In this document: piece by piece, positions 8,904-17,634 of the stretch
How the letters are laid out: each line of letters begins with the position of its first letter
Position numbering within the stretch: the stretch's first letter is position 1
Virus record (IMG/VR): IMGVR_UViG_3300035698_001949
Location: 1 to 46,954 of that record
Reading direction: 5' to 3' (one strand)
DNA: 46,954 nucleotides
From: a virus
Made by a program: the position numbers and the translations under genes
The notes under the pieces: generated by a model
Seen by the model: the letters and a program-made list of their open reading frames with translations, nothing else
Told to the model about the DNA's origin: nothing
Database searches by the model: none

Positions 8904-10639
8904 TGGCTAATAAATTTGATGATATGGGCATAGAAGAGCTCGAAGCTATGGCCAAGCAGAGAGGAGTGGCTCTCCCAGAAGACCAAGAGAAGGATCAAGA
9001 ATCTTTTATAAAGTCTGTTCAAACTGATACTGTGGGCGCCATCGGCGACCTAGCTGTGGATCTTTCTAGAGGTGCTGGACAAGGCGTCAAGAACATCAGA
9101 GCTAATGTAGAACTAAGTGCTAGACAACTGACAGATGCCCTTGGGTTATCTGATTCTAATATTACTGAACAACGCAGGTCTAACATAGCAGAGAACAAAA
9201 GACAATTAACTGACGCTACTAGATTCAAAACAGCAGCCAAGATAGCCGAGAAAGGAACACAGTTGGCTGGTGAAGTAGTTGCTGGTGGTCAAGCATTTAA
9301 AGCTTTACAAGGTATAGGTGCATTCAAAGCAGGATTACTTAGTGCTGGGTTAATTGAGGCAGGTAGAGACGAGGCGAAAGGTCTGCTGTCTAAAGCACAG
9401 AACGTAGGAATTGCTGGAGCTACAGGTGGTTTTGCAAGCAAAGCCCTGTCTCTAGTAAACCTTCCTAGAGATGTTGCGGCGTTCAAGGCGTTCACTAAAC
9501 GAGGAGTTAAGCCTCTTCTGTCGGACGTAGTTAAAGGACCAGAGGCCCAGAGTGCAGCGAGAGCAGTACAAAAGACTCTTGATCAGATACCTGGTATAGG
9601 CATTCGAGGAGCTGTCAGGAGACGCTTCGCCGACGCTGACAAAACAGCTAAAGAATTAGTAAAATCCATTGATGAATCAGTAGAATCTTCTAAGAATATA
9701 AGCCGAGCATTTAATGATGTGTTCAAAGGAACTGATGAGATTGGAGCAATTTCTTTTCCCAAAGCCTCAGCAGCCGGTAAGAATATATCATCTAAATTAA
9801 TAGGATCAAACAAGATATTGAAACTTGACCCTGAAGTTAAGAATACTTTGGCTAGGTTTTCTAATCTAGATGACATGACTTTGAGAGAAGCCCACGGACT
9901 GAGAAGAGAAGTTGATAGCGTCGTATCCAAACTCATGCGTAAGAAATTCCAAGGAAAGGTAAGTCAAGATGAGATTACTAATCTAACCAAACTACGAAAG
10001 AGGTTAGAAGTTTCTATAGAACAACAGATGACTAAAGCAGGTAAAGGCAAAGAATACGTACAGGCTAAGAAAGCTTTTACCGACAGACAGGCAGCTGACA
10101 GTATTGCTGATGCCCTAGAGAATGCCAAGAAGAGTGATATCCTGGATGTCAGTAAGTTTTCTGAAAACATGAAATCTCTAGAAGGATCTATAAAGATACC
10201 TAAAGAATTTAAAGGAGCTGTCAAGTCTATTAAAATTATAGGAGACAAACTCAAGCAAGCCAAGCTGACCCCTAAAGAAGGTATGAATGTCTTCGATATT
10301 GCAATGGGTGCTGGCGCCGGTGGAGGCGCAGCAGTAGGTACTTCTCTAGGAGGAGGAGCTCCTATACTTGCAGCTGTAGGAATGACGCGAGCAATATCTA
10401 AATTAGTAACCTCTCCTGCTGGTATCAAGCTTCTTACAAGAGCAGGAAATGGCGGGCTAGGAAGTAAAGCATGGCAAGAACTGATGTCTGTTCTCCCTAC
10501 CGTTGTCGGTTCACTAACCGCACAAACATTTAAAGAGCGTACAGGACGAGCTGAGGAAGTAAGTAAAGGCACCGCAGGTAAGTTTGATAACATGTCTCTA
10601 GAAGAGCTAGAAGCTCTAGCTAAACAACGAGGACTATAA
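8903..10639 (+). CDS. Large ejection protein with matching N- and C-terminal motifs
   Basis: The 578-residue helical protein begins KFDDMGIEELEAMAKQRG and ends KFDNMSLEELEALAKQRGL, so the same roughly 18-residue motif stands at both termini. Near residues 475-520 is a Gly/Ala-rich hydrophobic stretch (AMGAGAGGGAAVGTSLGGG) that could insert into membranes. This composition and position fit a P22 gp16/gp20-type DNA-transfer protein injected with the genome. The terminal motif may be a packaging or binding tag for the portal or scaffold, which is an inference. No lysozyme or peptidase domain is visible. Confidence 0.75.
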   Translation: MANKFDDMGIEELEAMAKQRGVALPEDQEKDQESFIKSVQTDTVGAIGDLAVDLSRGAGQGVKNIRANVELSARQLTDALGLSDSNITEQRRSNIAENKRQLTDATRFKTAAKIAEKGTQLAGEVVAGGQAFKALQGIGAFKAGLLSAGLIEAGRDEAKGLLSKAQNVGIAGATGGFASKALSLVNLPRDVAAFKAFTKRGVKPLLSDVVKGPEAQSAARAVQKTLDQIPGIGIRGAVRRRFADADKTAKELVKSIDESVESSKNISRAFNDVFKGTDEIGAISFPKASAAGKNISSKLIGSNKILKLDPEVKNTLARFSNLDDMTLREAHGLRREVDSVVSKLMRKKFQGKVSQDEITNLTKLRKRLEVSIEQQMTKAGKGKEYVQAKKAFTDRQAADSIADALENAKKSDILDVSKFSENMKSLEGSIKIPKEFKGAVKSIKIIGDKLKQAKLTPKEGMNVFDIAMGAGAGGGAAVGTSLGGGAPILAAVGMTRAISKLVTSPAGIKLLTRAGNGGLGSKAWQELMSVLPTVVGSLTAQTFKERTGRAEEVSKGTAGKFDNMSLEELEALAKQRGL

Positions 10640-10641
10640 TA

Positions 10642-11931
10642 ATGGCAAAACTAATACCCTATCCGAGGTTCAAAGCTTTTAATTCGGACGGGTCAGCACT
10701 AGCTAATGGTACGGTGGAGGTTAAGCTCGCTGGCACTAGCACTGCTGTGCAAACGTATACAGATAGTGCTGAAGGCACTGACAACGGAGTTACTCCTACA
10801 TGGATTGTATCTCTAGACGCTTATGGAGAAGCAGATATATGGGCTGGTGGGGGGCAGCTCTATAAAGTAATTATTAAGGACAGCGAAGGAACTATAGTAC
10901 AAACAATAGATGATATGGCTCCTTGTGAGACTCCTAATACTCTAGAAGGTAACCTAGACGTTAATGGTAAGTCTATAGTGTCTAGTGGTAATGGAGATAT
11001 TAGTATACTTCCCAACGGCTCTGGTAATATTGTTTTAGACAACCAAACATGGCCTAATTCGGATGGCACAAATGGTCAGGTTCTACAAACTAATGGGTCT
11101 GGTGTACTCACCTGGGTTACTAACGGCAGTGACATTGTTAATGACACTACACCGCAACTAGGCGGTGATTTAGATACCAATGGCAACAATATAGCTTTCG
11201 ATACAGCCCATGGAATACAGGATGAGAATAGTAACGAGCAGCTATACTTTACTACTACTGAGTCCGCAGTTAATTATATAAATTCTACAAATGCTGCTAC
11301 GGGCAACGGCCCTACTCTAGCAGCAGCGGGTGATGATACTAACATTGACTTTAATATTAATGATAAAGGAAGTGGTCATGTAACCATCAGTGGGGTCAAA
11401 TACCCTAATGCTGACGGTACTGCGGGGCAAGTATTAGAGACAGACGGAGCTGGAGTTTTAAGTTTCACTGATGTTTCCGGAACTATAGTACAGAGGGTAA
11501 GGAATACCTATGCTACATATGGATCTCTCACTACAACTTTTCCCTTTGATGATACTATACCTCAGAACACAGAAGGAGATGAGGTAGTAACTCAGGCGAT
11601 TACTCCTCTGAGTACCACTAATAGGCTTAGGATTAAGGCTACTATCCCGTTAGTAACTGCCGGCGGTGCCGGTCAAAATATAGGATTCGCTTTGTTTCAA
11701 GACTCTACTGCTGGAGCCTTATCAGCTTCTGGACAACAGATAGCTGTAGCCGCTGATCACGCCTCGGCTACAGTAGTTCATGACATGGCTGCAGGAACCG
11801 TTTCTGCTACTACCTTCAAATTAAGAGGAGGACCAAGCTCGGGCACGGCTTACTTGTTAGGTACTTCTTCTGCTAGACTGCTTGGAGGGTCTGCGGTAGT
11901 AGAGCTAGTGATAGAGGAGTATATTCCTTAA
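10642..11931 (+). CDS. Short tail fibre / tailspike-like protein A
   Basis: The 429-residue protein has an N-terminal domain (residues 1-95) of the type PRFKAFNSDGSALANGTVEV, continuing KLAGTSTAVQTYTD and then YGEADIWAGGGQLYKVIIKD. This is the usual virion-attachment domain of P22-type tailspikes and related fibres. Then come low-complexity fibre modules (SSGNGDISILPNGSGNIVLD, NDTTPQLGGDLDTNG) and a C-terminal jellyroll-like tip. It has a tandem paralogue at 11931, with a 35-nt perfect match between them. No enzymatic motif is seen; a receptor-binding role is likely. Confidence 0.82.
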   Translation: MAKLIPYPRFKAFNSDGSALANGTVEVKLAGTSTAVQTYTDSAEGTDNGVTPTWIVSLDAYGEADIWAGGGQLYKVIIKDSEGTIVQTIDDMAPCETPNTLEGNLDVNGKSIVSSGNGDISILPNGSGNIVLDNQTWPNSDGTNGQVLQTNGSGVLTWVTNGSDIVNDTTPQLGGDLDTNGNNIAFDTAHGIQDENSNEQLYFTTTESAVNYINSTNAATGNGPTLAAAGDDTNIDFNINDKGSGHVTISGVKYPNADGTAGQVLETDGAGVLSFTDVSGTIVQRVRNTYATYGSLTTTFPFDDTIPQNTEGDEVVTQAITPLSTTNRLRIKATIPLVTAGGAGQNIGFALFQDSTAGALSASGQQIAVAADHASATVVHDMAAGTVSATTFKLRGGPSSGTAYLLGTSSARLLGGSAVVELVIEEYIP

Positions 11932-13217
11932 TGGCTAGACTTTTAATAAATCCTAAGACACCGTACTATGGTTCAGATGGTTCTTTCCTCTCTAACGGGA
12001 CTATAACTACCACTACCACGGGAACCAGTACTAGTATAAATTCTTATACTAGCACTTCTGAATCCGTTATACAAAAAAACCCTATACTAACTAATGATAT
12101 AGGGAATATTACTAACAGTGATGGGCTGTGGTTAGACTCATCCGTTCAGTACAGGTTCGTCGTCAAGGATGGGGACGGTAACACCGTAAAGACTCTGGAT
12201 GGGTTAGAGCCGATGGCCGGCCTAAAGTTCTTGGAGAACAATGTAGGCGTCAACGAGAATGACATAGTGTCTTCGAGCGGTGGTAACATATCCTTTTCTC
12301 CTTCTGGTACTGGTCGCATCCTTCTAGACAATCATTACTGGCCTAGCACTATGGGATTAGCTAATCAAGTTTTCGTAACTGATGGTTCTGGGATCCTTAC
12401 ATGGGAGTATCAATCTGTTCTCAATGACACTACACCGCAACTAGGCGGTGATTTAGACACTAACAGTTTCACTATTAAGATAGATGACATTCACGGTATC
12501 GATGATGAAAACTCTAATGAACAGCTTAGATTTAATACTGTTTCGTCTGCGGTTAACTATGTAGACATTACCAACAGCGACACAGGAAACTCACCGGCCA
12601 TCTCTCCTCTCGGAGACGATACGGACGTGGACTTAAACATCAATGCGAAAGGATCTGGTAATGTAGTTCTTAGCGGATTCAAATATCCTTCTGAAGACAC
12701 TACAACTAGTGACGTACTTACTACCGACGGCTCTGGAAACATTGCACTTCAGCCGAGGTCTGCTGTAGTACAGAGGAAGATAGTAAGCTCCGCAGATTAC
12801 CAAACAATTACGAAGACATTCCCTTTGTCTGACAGTGCTCCTGGATTTACGGATGGGGCTCCTATAGTATCTACAACATTCACACCTCTAAGATCTAATA
12901 CGGTACTTCACATTCAGCTCATTATACCTTTTCTTGAGGCGGGGACTGGTGCTGCTAATTGGCCTATCTACTGGATAGTAGCTGATACTGCCGTCTTAAA
13001 TTCTGGCTTGGCTGATCACAGTACCGCTATTCAGAGCCTACAACCAGCCCCTCTAGAGGCTTGGTATACTCACAACACTACTAGCACCATACCGGTAGAA
13101 GGAAGACTCAGTACTGACAACGTTCTAAGTAATGCCTACGTGAACGGAAATACTTCTACTCGATTGTTCGGTGGAGTGTCTCAAATATTCTTAGTGATAG
13201 ACGAGCTACTTATATAG
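11931..13217 (+). CDS. Short tail fibre / tailspike-like protein B (paralogue of A)
   Basis: The 428-residue protein repeats the plan of 10642-11931: an attachment-type domain (NPKTPYYGSDGSFLSNGTIT, then VQYRFVVKDGDGNTVKTLDG), the SSGGNISFSPSGTGRILLDN and NDTTPQLGGDLDTN modules, then a beta tip ending RLFGGVSQIFLVIDELLI. Protein A ends RLLGGSAVVELVIEEYIP, so the homology extends to the last strand. The N-terminal domains have diverged more than the central modules. It is the last gene before the rightward terminator. Two fibres could form a hetero-oligomer or offer two specificities. Confidence 0.82.
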   Translation: MARLLINPKTPYYGSDGSFLSNGTITTTTTGTSTSINSYTSTSESVIQKNPILTNDIGNITNSDGLWLDSSVQYRFVVKDGDGNTVKTLDGLEPMAGLKFLENNVGVNENDIVSSSGGNISFSPSGTGRILLDNHYWPSTMGLANQVFVTDGSGILTWEYQSVLNDTTPQLGGDLDTNSFTIKIDDIHGIDDENSNEQLRFNTVSSAVNYVDITNSDTGNSPAISPLGDDTDVDLNINAKGSGNVVLSGFKYPSEDTTTSDVLTTDGSGNIALQPRSAVVQRKIVSSADYQTITKTFPLSDSAPGFTDGAPIVSTTFTPLRSNTVLHIQLIIPFLEAGTGAANWPIYWIVADTAVLNSGLADHSTAIQSLQPAPLEAWYTHNTTSTIPVEGRLSTDNVLSNAYVNGNTSTRLFGGVSQIFLVIDELLI

Positions 13218-13241
13218 TACTCTCACACCAACGCATACAAG

Positions 13242-13272
13242 AACGCCAAGACATTTAATCCTGGCGTTTTTT
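13242..13272 (+). terminator. Rho-independent terminator of the late (rightward) block
   Basis: AACGCCAAG at 13242-13250 pairs with CCTGGCGTT at 13260-13268 (one mismatch), followed by a T run to 13272. It lies 25 bp after the last rightward gene and just before the convergent leftward genes. On the other strand there is no good U tract, so it mainly serves the rightward block. Confidence 0.85.
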
Positions 13273-13287
13273 ATGGTCTTATCTTTT

Positions 13288-13515
13288 CTATTCTTCTAGT
13301 AAAAACTTTGCTATCTTGCTCTTGTTCTTCTTAACGGTTTCCTTTGCTTCTCCTAGTAGGTGGTCCGAGTACAACGTCGCACTACACTTATGGTCTATCA
13401 ATATCTTTAAAGCGGTACTTAGTTCTAGAGGGGCAGGCTTGTACACTACCTCCTCAGTGAAGTCCGCTCCCGTGCTCCTAAGTTCATCTCCTGTAATGTC
13501 ATTTCTTGCTACCAT
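13288..13515 (-). CDS. Small conserved phage protein with RNDITGD start
   Basis: The 75-residue product opens MVARNDITGDELRS, an N-terminus I recognise from many small uncharacterised phage proteins. It is helical, with a lysine-rich end. It is the last gene of the leftward operon; its ATG overlaps the TAG of the gene upstream (ATGGTAG). Open frames on the opposite strand here have no ribosome site and oppose the operon. Function unknown. Confidence 0.72.
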   Translation of the reverse strand: MVARNDITGDELRSTGADFTEEVVYKPAPLELSTALKILIDHKCSATLYSDHLLGEAKETVKKNKSKIAKFLLEE

Positions 13516-13658
13516 TCGATACTCCTCTTACATCTATGATCACTATACCCAATGTCTTCACTACCACCGTCCTGGTCGATGAAGATTATTATATCCCCCT
13601 CTTCCGGCTTTATTCGGTAAGACACCTCCTCGCCACACATCATGCAAAGCCCTATCAT
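13509..13658 (-). CDS. 49-residue CxxC micro-protein
   Basis: Reads MIGLCMMCGEEVSYRIKPEE and continues to HRCKRSIEW. It has a CMMC pair near the start and one further Cys-His near the end, so it may be a small metal-binding knuckle. The ATG overlaps the TGA of the upstream exonuclease (ATGA), and its own stop overlaps the start of 13288-13515. This double coupling is the main argument that it is real. No function can be assigned. Confidence 0.6.
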   Translation of the reverse strand: MIGLCMMCGEEVSYRIKPEEGDIIIFIDQDGGSEDIGYSDHRCKRSIEW

Positions 13659-14422
13659 TTTACTTTTACCTTTACGCTCTTATCCGCACCTTTGGATTGG
13701 AACCACTTACCACAATCCTTACATTGGTACCTACGATATCTACTAACTCTAGTTATTGTGTAACCTCTTGACTGGAAGTTCTTGCTGGTACATGAAGGAC
13801 AACCTACTTCGCCAGTGAACAATCCCATATTTAGCTGGGATCCTTGGTCGTATGGTTTTAACTTATCGTAGACATTCTGAAGAACTTCTACATCCATTTT
13901 GTTGTACGTCACCATTTCTCGTATAGCTTTCTTATCTCCTAAATAACATTTGATCCACAACTCATTACTAGTCTTGATCTTACGACCTACTCCTAAGAAC
14001 TTAGCAATGTAATCTAATCTATTACTACTGAACTTAAAAGTCCTCTTAGCCATCTTCAACGTATCTATAGTTTTAAACGGAGGCAAGGGATCTAGCCCGT
14101 GGAAGATAGCTCTAGTATTAAACTTCTTAATGTCAAACTGATCTCCATTATGCGCTACAACGAAATCGGCTTCCTCTAGCACCGAGTGTAACTTTCGTAT
14201 TACAAACTCATCATCATGGTGATTCTTTTCAAATCTCTTCTTGTCGTCTAACAACGACACAGCACTTACCCTCTTCTGCCCTTCCCATCTCCAAGCGGCA
14301 CATATTAAATGCCAGTCTATCATAATGTTGTCTGGACTAATGAAATTAGGGTATAGCGAGAACCCCTGCATTTGCATATAAGAGGTTTCAATATCCCAGA
14401 ATAATATCTTAGGTTTACTCAT
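13655..14422 (-). CDS. DEDD-family 3'-5' exonuclease / RNase H-like protein with zinc ribbon
   Basis: Numbering from the GTG at 14425: the ExoI motif FWDIETS carries D11 and E13, ExoII is AHNGDQFD (residues 92-98), an internal D121 follows, and ExoIII is YNKMDVEV with Y174 and D178. This matches DEDDy nucleases of the DnaQ/RNase_H_2 type. The C-terminal 50 residues form a zinc ribbon (C209-C212, C235-C238). GGGAG lies at proper distance from the ATG at 14422, so that start is preferred. The polymerase already has its own proofreading domain, so this is a separate nuclease for recombination, RNA-primer removal or host DNA processing. Confidence 0.8.
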   Translation of the reverse strand: MSKPKILFWDIETSYMQMQGFSLYPNFISPDNIMIDWHLICAAWRWEGQKRVSAVSLLDDKKRFEKNHHDDEFVIRKLHSVLEEADFVVAHNGDQFDIKKFNTRAIFHGLDPLPPFKTIDTLKMAKRTFKFSSNRLDYIAKFLGVGRKIKTSNELWIKCYLGDKKAIREMVTYNKMDVEVLQNVYDKLKPYDQGSQLNMGLFTGEVGCPSCTSKNFQSRGYTITRVSRYRRYQCKDCGKWFQSKGADKSVKVKVK

Positions 14423-14468
14423 CACTACTTTCTCCCGTTGTGCTATCTAATTCTTTCTTCTCTTTCAT
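14415..14468 (-). CDS. Possible 17-codon leader peptide before the exonuclease
   Basis: A tiny frame, MKEKKELDSTTGESSDE, starts three bases after the endonuclease I stop, with GAGGAA upstream. It ends in TAA overlapping the exonuclease ATG (ATGAGTAA). It could couple translation between the two genes or be chance. There is no homology evidence. Confidence 0.3.
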   Translation of the reverse strand: MKEKKELDSTTGESSDE

Positions 14469-14470
14469 TT

Positions 14471-14872
14471 CTATTCCTCAAACCACGCCTGTGGTATCTT
14501 TCCTTTCGCGTACTGGAAACCGTGCTTGTCACACCATTGTCCGTACGTACTCTTAGCTCCTTTGTATAATTTAGCATTGGGGTTATTGAATACGAATCTA
14601 ATGTCGTACTTGTTTCCCCAAATCTCTTTTATAAACAGATGCTTCATTCTATCAGCAGCAACGAACCTTCCCTTCGTCTCTATTACTATTCCGTTCTTTA
14701 AGATAAAGTCAGGAGTATATTTCCTTTGTTTAGCTGGTTGTGTGAAGGATATCTTAATGTCTTCGTAACGAACCACGCCTTCTACTTCTCTAATTTGTTT
14801 AGAGACGCTGTCTTCAAGTCCGCTTCTATAGCCTTCACGTAAGCCTCTTGGATCTCTTTTGGTATTTCCCAT
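14471..14872 (-). CDS. T7 endonuclease I-like Holliday-junction resolvase
   Basis: The 133-residue product matches T7 gp3 in order and numbering of active-site residues: E20 in RSGLEDSVSKQI, D55 in YTPDFIL, E65 and K67 in VIETKGRF. The C-terminal KLYKGAKSTYGQWCDKHG is also typical. T7 endonuclease I resolves branched DNA and breaks host DNA during infection. Because the catalytic E20 lies in the N-terminus, the early start at 14872 is needed, which forces a 91-nt overlap with the flap exonuclease gene in another frame. Confidence 0.93.
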   Translation of the reverse strand: MGNTKRDPRGLREGYRSGLEDSVSKQIREVEGVVRYEDIKISFTQPAKQRKYTPDFILKNGIVIETKGRFVAADRMKHLFIKEIWGNKYDIRFVFNNPNAKLYKGAKSTYGQWCDKHGFQYAKGKIPQAWFEE

Positions 14873-15534
14873 AACTCCCCCTCCTCTCTTCTAATTCTTA
14901 CGAGCTGTGCCATTTCATGCACCAACTCGAAGTCACACTCGTACGCTTTCACCACCTCATAAAGCATCCCTGCTTCAGTCTTTCTTTTCTTTAAAAGCTT
15001 CTCTGCTTTCTTTGGTCCTATACCAGGTATCCCGGGAATATTATCCGTACTATCCCCTGTCAATATCTGAGTATAAAACACTCGGTCAGCTTCTTCTGGA
15101 GACAGATAGTACTTTGTATCTTTTACGAAGTTAAAGTGCCACCCTGCTATCTGATCCAGATCCTTATCTATAGTAACAATCACTGTAGACTCCGGCTCTG
15201 CTTTGGTTTGTGCTATCCCTAAAGCATCATCTGCTTCCTGTCCACACACCACTTCAGCTCCCTTCACTGTCTCTAGATAACTTCTAATAGCGTCATAGTG
15301 TACGGGCTTAGCTTGGGTTCTATTTCCTTTATAAGGCTTAGCCTTTGCTATCTCGTACCTGTAGTTAGAGTGGTCAGTAGACGTCAGATAAATCTGAACG
15401 TCAGTATACTTACACCTCTTTAGAATGCTACCCAAGATCATCTTACATGCTTGTATGGCATTCTCTACAGGCTCTTCGTTACAAGCAAAGCCAGCCCTGT
15501 ACACTAGGATATCTCCATCAATTAGAAGCTTCAT
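14782..15534 (-). CDS. 5'-3' exonuclease (flap endonuclease family, T7 gp6-like role)
   Basis: The 250-residue protein begins MKLLIDGDILVYRAGFA, the PIN-like core start. It carries VVCGQEADDALGIAQ and VIVTIDKDLDQIAGWHFNF (acidic metal ligands) and the helix-three-turn-helix GDSTDNIPGIPGIGPKKAEK. These are hallmarks of 5' nucleases that remove primers and degrade DNA ends. An ATG six bases upstream (15540) is too close to GAGGAG, so 15534 is preferred. The gene overlaps the SSB-like gene stop region closely and the endonuclease I gene by 91 nt. Confidence 0.92.
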   Translation of the reverse strand: MKLLIDGDILVYRAGFACNEEPVENAIQACKMILGSILKRCKYTDVQIYLTSTDHSNYRYEIAKAKPYKGNRTQAKPVHYDAIRSYLETVKGAEVVCGQEADDALGIAQTKAEPESTVIVTIDKDLDQIAGWHFNFVKDTKYYLSPEEADRVFYTQILTGDSTDNIPGIPGIGPKKAEKLLKKRKTEAGMLYEVVKAYECDFELVHEMAQLVRIRREEGELWEIPKEIQEAYVKAIEADLKTASLNKLEK

Positions 15535-15546
15535 CAACATTCTCCT

Positions 15547-16152
15547 CTAGAAAGGTACTTCGCCGCTGCTCTTTGGGGGTGAGCTAGGCTTCGCTGTCTC
15601 TTCCTTCACCAAAGATGCACCTGTGTTGTCCAGACCCAGTGGCTCCATTAAGAAGGTCGCAAATACTTTGGCGGCTGAGACGGCCTCATCTACGGTCTTT
15701 GTTACTTGTACAGCAGCTCTGAGAGCTTCTTGTCGAGCTACTCTAGCAGTCTGCTGAGGAGTACTAGATCGAGCCTGGCTGCTACTACCACTTGACTTGA
15801 AGCTACCGCCTCCATTGCTAGAACCTCCGGACGAAATCGCTGCTGCAACAGTTACACTATCTGCATCAGTTGCTTCTCTAAATTCCATAACATTCCAGAA
15901 TCCTTTCTCTGTCTTAATCATGTGCATGAAGATAGGAACATTGGACTTTCCCTCTAGTCCTGACAGCTGTCTCTTTAAGTTGTCATCTTTATCCAACACT
16001 CCCTTTACGATTCCCTTCTGTCTCATGTCTCCGTTATCTACATATCGAATGAGAGCTCCCTTGTACGTTCCTTCTTTCTGAGCGTATGGAATGTCAGCAT
16101 CTACCTGTACTCCAATCAACTCTACTATCTTTTTCATTTCATTATGTGCCAT
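15547..16152 (-). CDS. Probable single-stranded DNA-binding protein
   Basis: The 201-residue protein has an N-terminal half with strand-rich OB-like character (GTYKGALIRYVDNGDMRQKG, IFMHMIKTEKGFWNVMEF), a Ser/Gly-rich linker (residues 106-132) and a C-terminus ending SSGEVPF. The last residues resemble the protein-interaction tip of SSBs (acidic, then xPF), although less acidic than usual. It lies next to the exonuclease and has a strong GAGGAGG site. The call rests on architecture and position; a recombination mediator is an alternative. Confidence 0.55.
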   Translation of the reverse strand: MAHNEMKKIVELIGVQVDADIPYAQKEGTYKGALIRYVDNGDMRQKGIVKGVLDKDDNLKRQLSGLEGKSNVPIFMHMIKTEKGFWNVMEFREATDADSVTVAAAISSGGSSNGGGSFKSSGSSSQARSSTPQQTARVARQEALRAAVQVTKTVDEAVSAAKVFATFLMEPLGLDNTGASLVKEETAKPSSPPKSSGEVPF

Positions 16153-16167
16153 TTCTAGCCTCCTCTG

Positions 16168-17634
16168 TTAATACTCTAATTTAATTACCCTAACTAACGG
16201 TTCTCCTTCTGTCTTTGAATCTACATATACTGGCTTTCCCCACAGGGTTCTTATGTGTTTAGCCGTGGCCTTTGCGTATCCTTTATCTAGCTCTACTCCA
16301 TCGTACTGATTGTGTACTAGATGTAAAGATCTGTTCCCTTTGTAATCATAATCATTAATCTCTATGTGAGGCAACCGATCGTGGAATGTGTAATCCTTGG
16401 ACAGCTGTCTACGTATAGCTTGATAGTCCCCGTCTTGGGTAGCTGTTACTTTCAGTACTTTAGAACCACTACTGTCTTCTAGCTTAAACATCTTCATGTC
16501 TCTCATCATAGTAGGTGACAAGTACTGTGCTATGAAACTGTCGTCTCTATAACCTACGGTCGCTTCCTTTATCACTTCTAGCCATGGTCTACCAACTAGG
16601 TCTGGGAACCATCTCTTATCTTCTTCCGTAGGTTCCGTACATATTCTCTGTATGTCTTTGTACATGTTGAATCCTAAAGCATACGGGTTAAAGTGTTGTG
16701 CTTGCTTGTGTTGGCAACACACACCGCTGTGCGACTGTAGGAACTCTAGGTAGTGTCCACTATTTATATATCCTTCTTCCCATAGATCAGTCATCAATGT
16801 GTGGTGCCAGAAACTGGCCCATCCTTCGTTCATGACTTTTGTCTGATATTGGGGATAGAAGTACTGTGCGATCTTCCTCACAATTCTTACCAATTCTCTC
16901 TGCCACTGAGCCAGGACAGGGCTATTCTTTTCTATGAAGTATAGTAGGTTCTCTTCTGGGAAGTCCCAATCAAATCCTTTAGCTTTTCCTTTTACTTTCT
17001 TCTTCTTTGGTATAGTATTCCATACCTCATTGTAGTCTGCGGCTTCTGATCTATGCCGCTCTATATCTTTCTGTATGCTATTAGCTCCTCTCTTTCTTTT
17101 AGAAGTGTTCACCCCAAACATCTGAAGAGCGTGGCATGCATCTAATATCTTTTCCACTGCGCCGGGTCCATACTTGTACTCGCAGTCCTTTACATAGTAC
17201 TTCGCAAACTTTAAATAGTCCAGGATATAGTCCGCGTCAGTATGTTGCTGGAACAGATAATTTATTTTAAAGAAAGATCCGTGGCCACAAACAGCATGCG
17301 CTAATACTAATGCTTGCATAGTCATAGTATTATCTTCCATGATGAAAGCTAGAGTAGGGTTAGTATTGATTATCGTTTCGTACGCCAGAGGCTGTCCTTG
17401 TTCGTAGCTCTTCTTTAGTTCTATAAATGCTTTGCCGAACGACCAATGATTATACATGATAGGCATAGCCCCTGATGCATGTCTAGCTACCATCTGTTCT
17501 GCAGTAACAATCTCGATCTCAGGGTCATAATAATCCAGACCATACTTTTCTTTAGCTATGGTATCGATTGCTTTCCAAGTATTCTCTATCTGTTCTAGAG
17601 TCCACTCAGCACCATGGTATAGTAGTTTACTCAT
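16168..17634 (-). CDS. spoVR: SpoVR/YcgB family protein
   Basis: The 488-residue protein has the conserved SpoVR blocks: YNHWSFGK near residue 62, TNPTLAFIMEDNTMTMQALV, then AHAVCGHGSFFKINYLF near 113-129, followed by MNEGWASFWHH and SGVCCQHKQAQHFNPYALGF. Length fits bacterial SpoVR/YcgB (about 500). The biochemical role is unknown; in bacteria it is linked to spore cortex formation (Bacillus) and to the PrkA/YeaH stress operon (enterobacteria). Here it is the third gene of a contiguous prkA-yeaH-spoVR set, overlapping yeaH by 8 nt. No frameshift or truncation is seen, so it is probably functional. Confidence 0.93.
   Translation of the reverse strand: MSKLLYHGAEWTLEQIENTWKAIDTIAKEKYGLDYYDPEIEIVTAEQMVARHASGAMPIMYNHWSFGKAFIELKKSYEQGQPLAYETIINTNPTLAFIMEDNTMTMQALVLAHAVCGHGSFFKINYLFQQHTDADYILDYLKFAKYYVKDCEYKYGPGAVEKILDACHALQMFGVNTSKRKRGANSIQKDIERHRSEAADYNEVWNTIPKKKKVKGKAKGFDWDFPEENLLYFIEKNSPVLAQWQRELVRIVRKIAQYFYPQYQTKVMNEGWASFWHHTLMTDLWEEGYINSGHYLEFLQSHSGVCCQHKQAQHFNPYALGFNMYKDIQRICTEPTEEDKRWFPDLVGRPWLEVIKEATVGYRDDSFIAQYLSPTMMRDMKMFKLEDSSGSKVLKVTATQDGDYQAIRRQLSKDYTFHDRLPHIEINDYDYKGNRSLHLVHNQYDGVELDKGYAKATAKHIRTLWGKPVYVDSKTEGEPLVRVIKLEY

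Noticed and set aside
9964-10593. 209-codon open frame on the minus strand inside the ejection-protein gene
   Set aside because: Opposes a well-supported gene, with no ribosome site, promoter or recognisable domain; an antisense shadow of biased codons.
13316-13763. Two rightward frames of 85-88 codons opposite the leftward genes
   Set aside because: They lie after the late terminator, antisense to coupled leftward genes, and lack ribosome sites.
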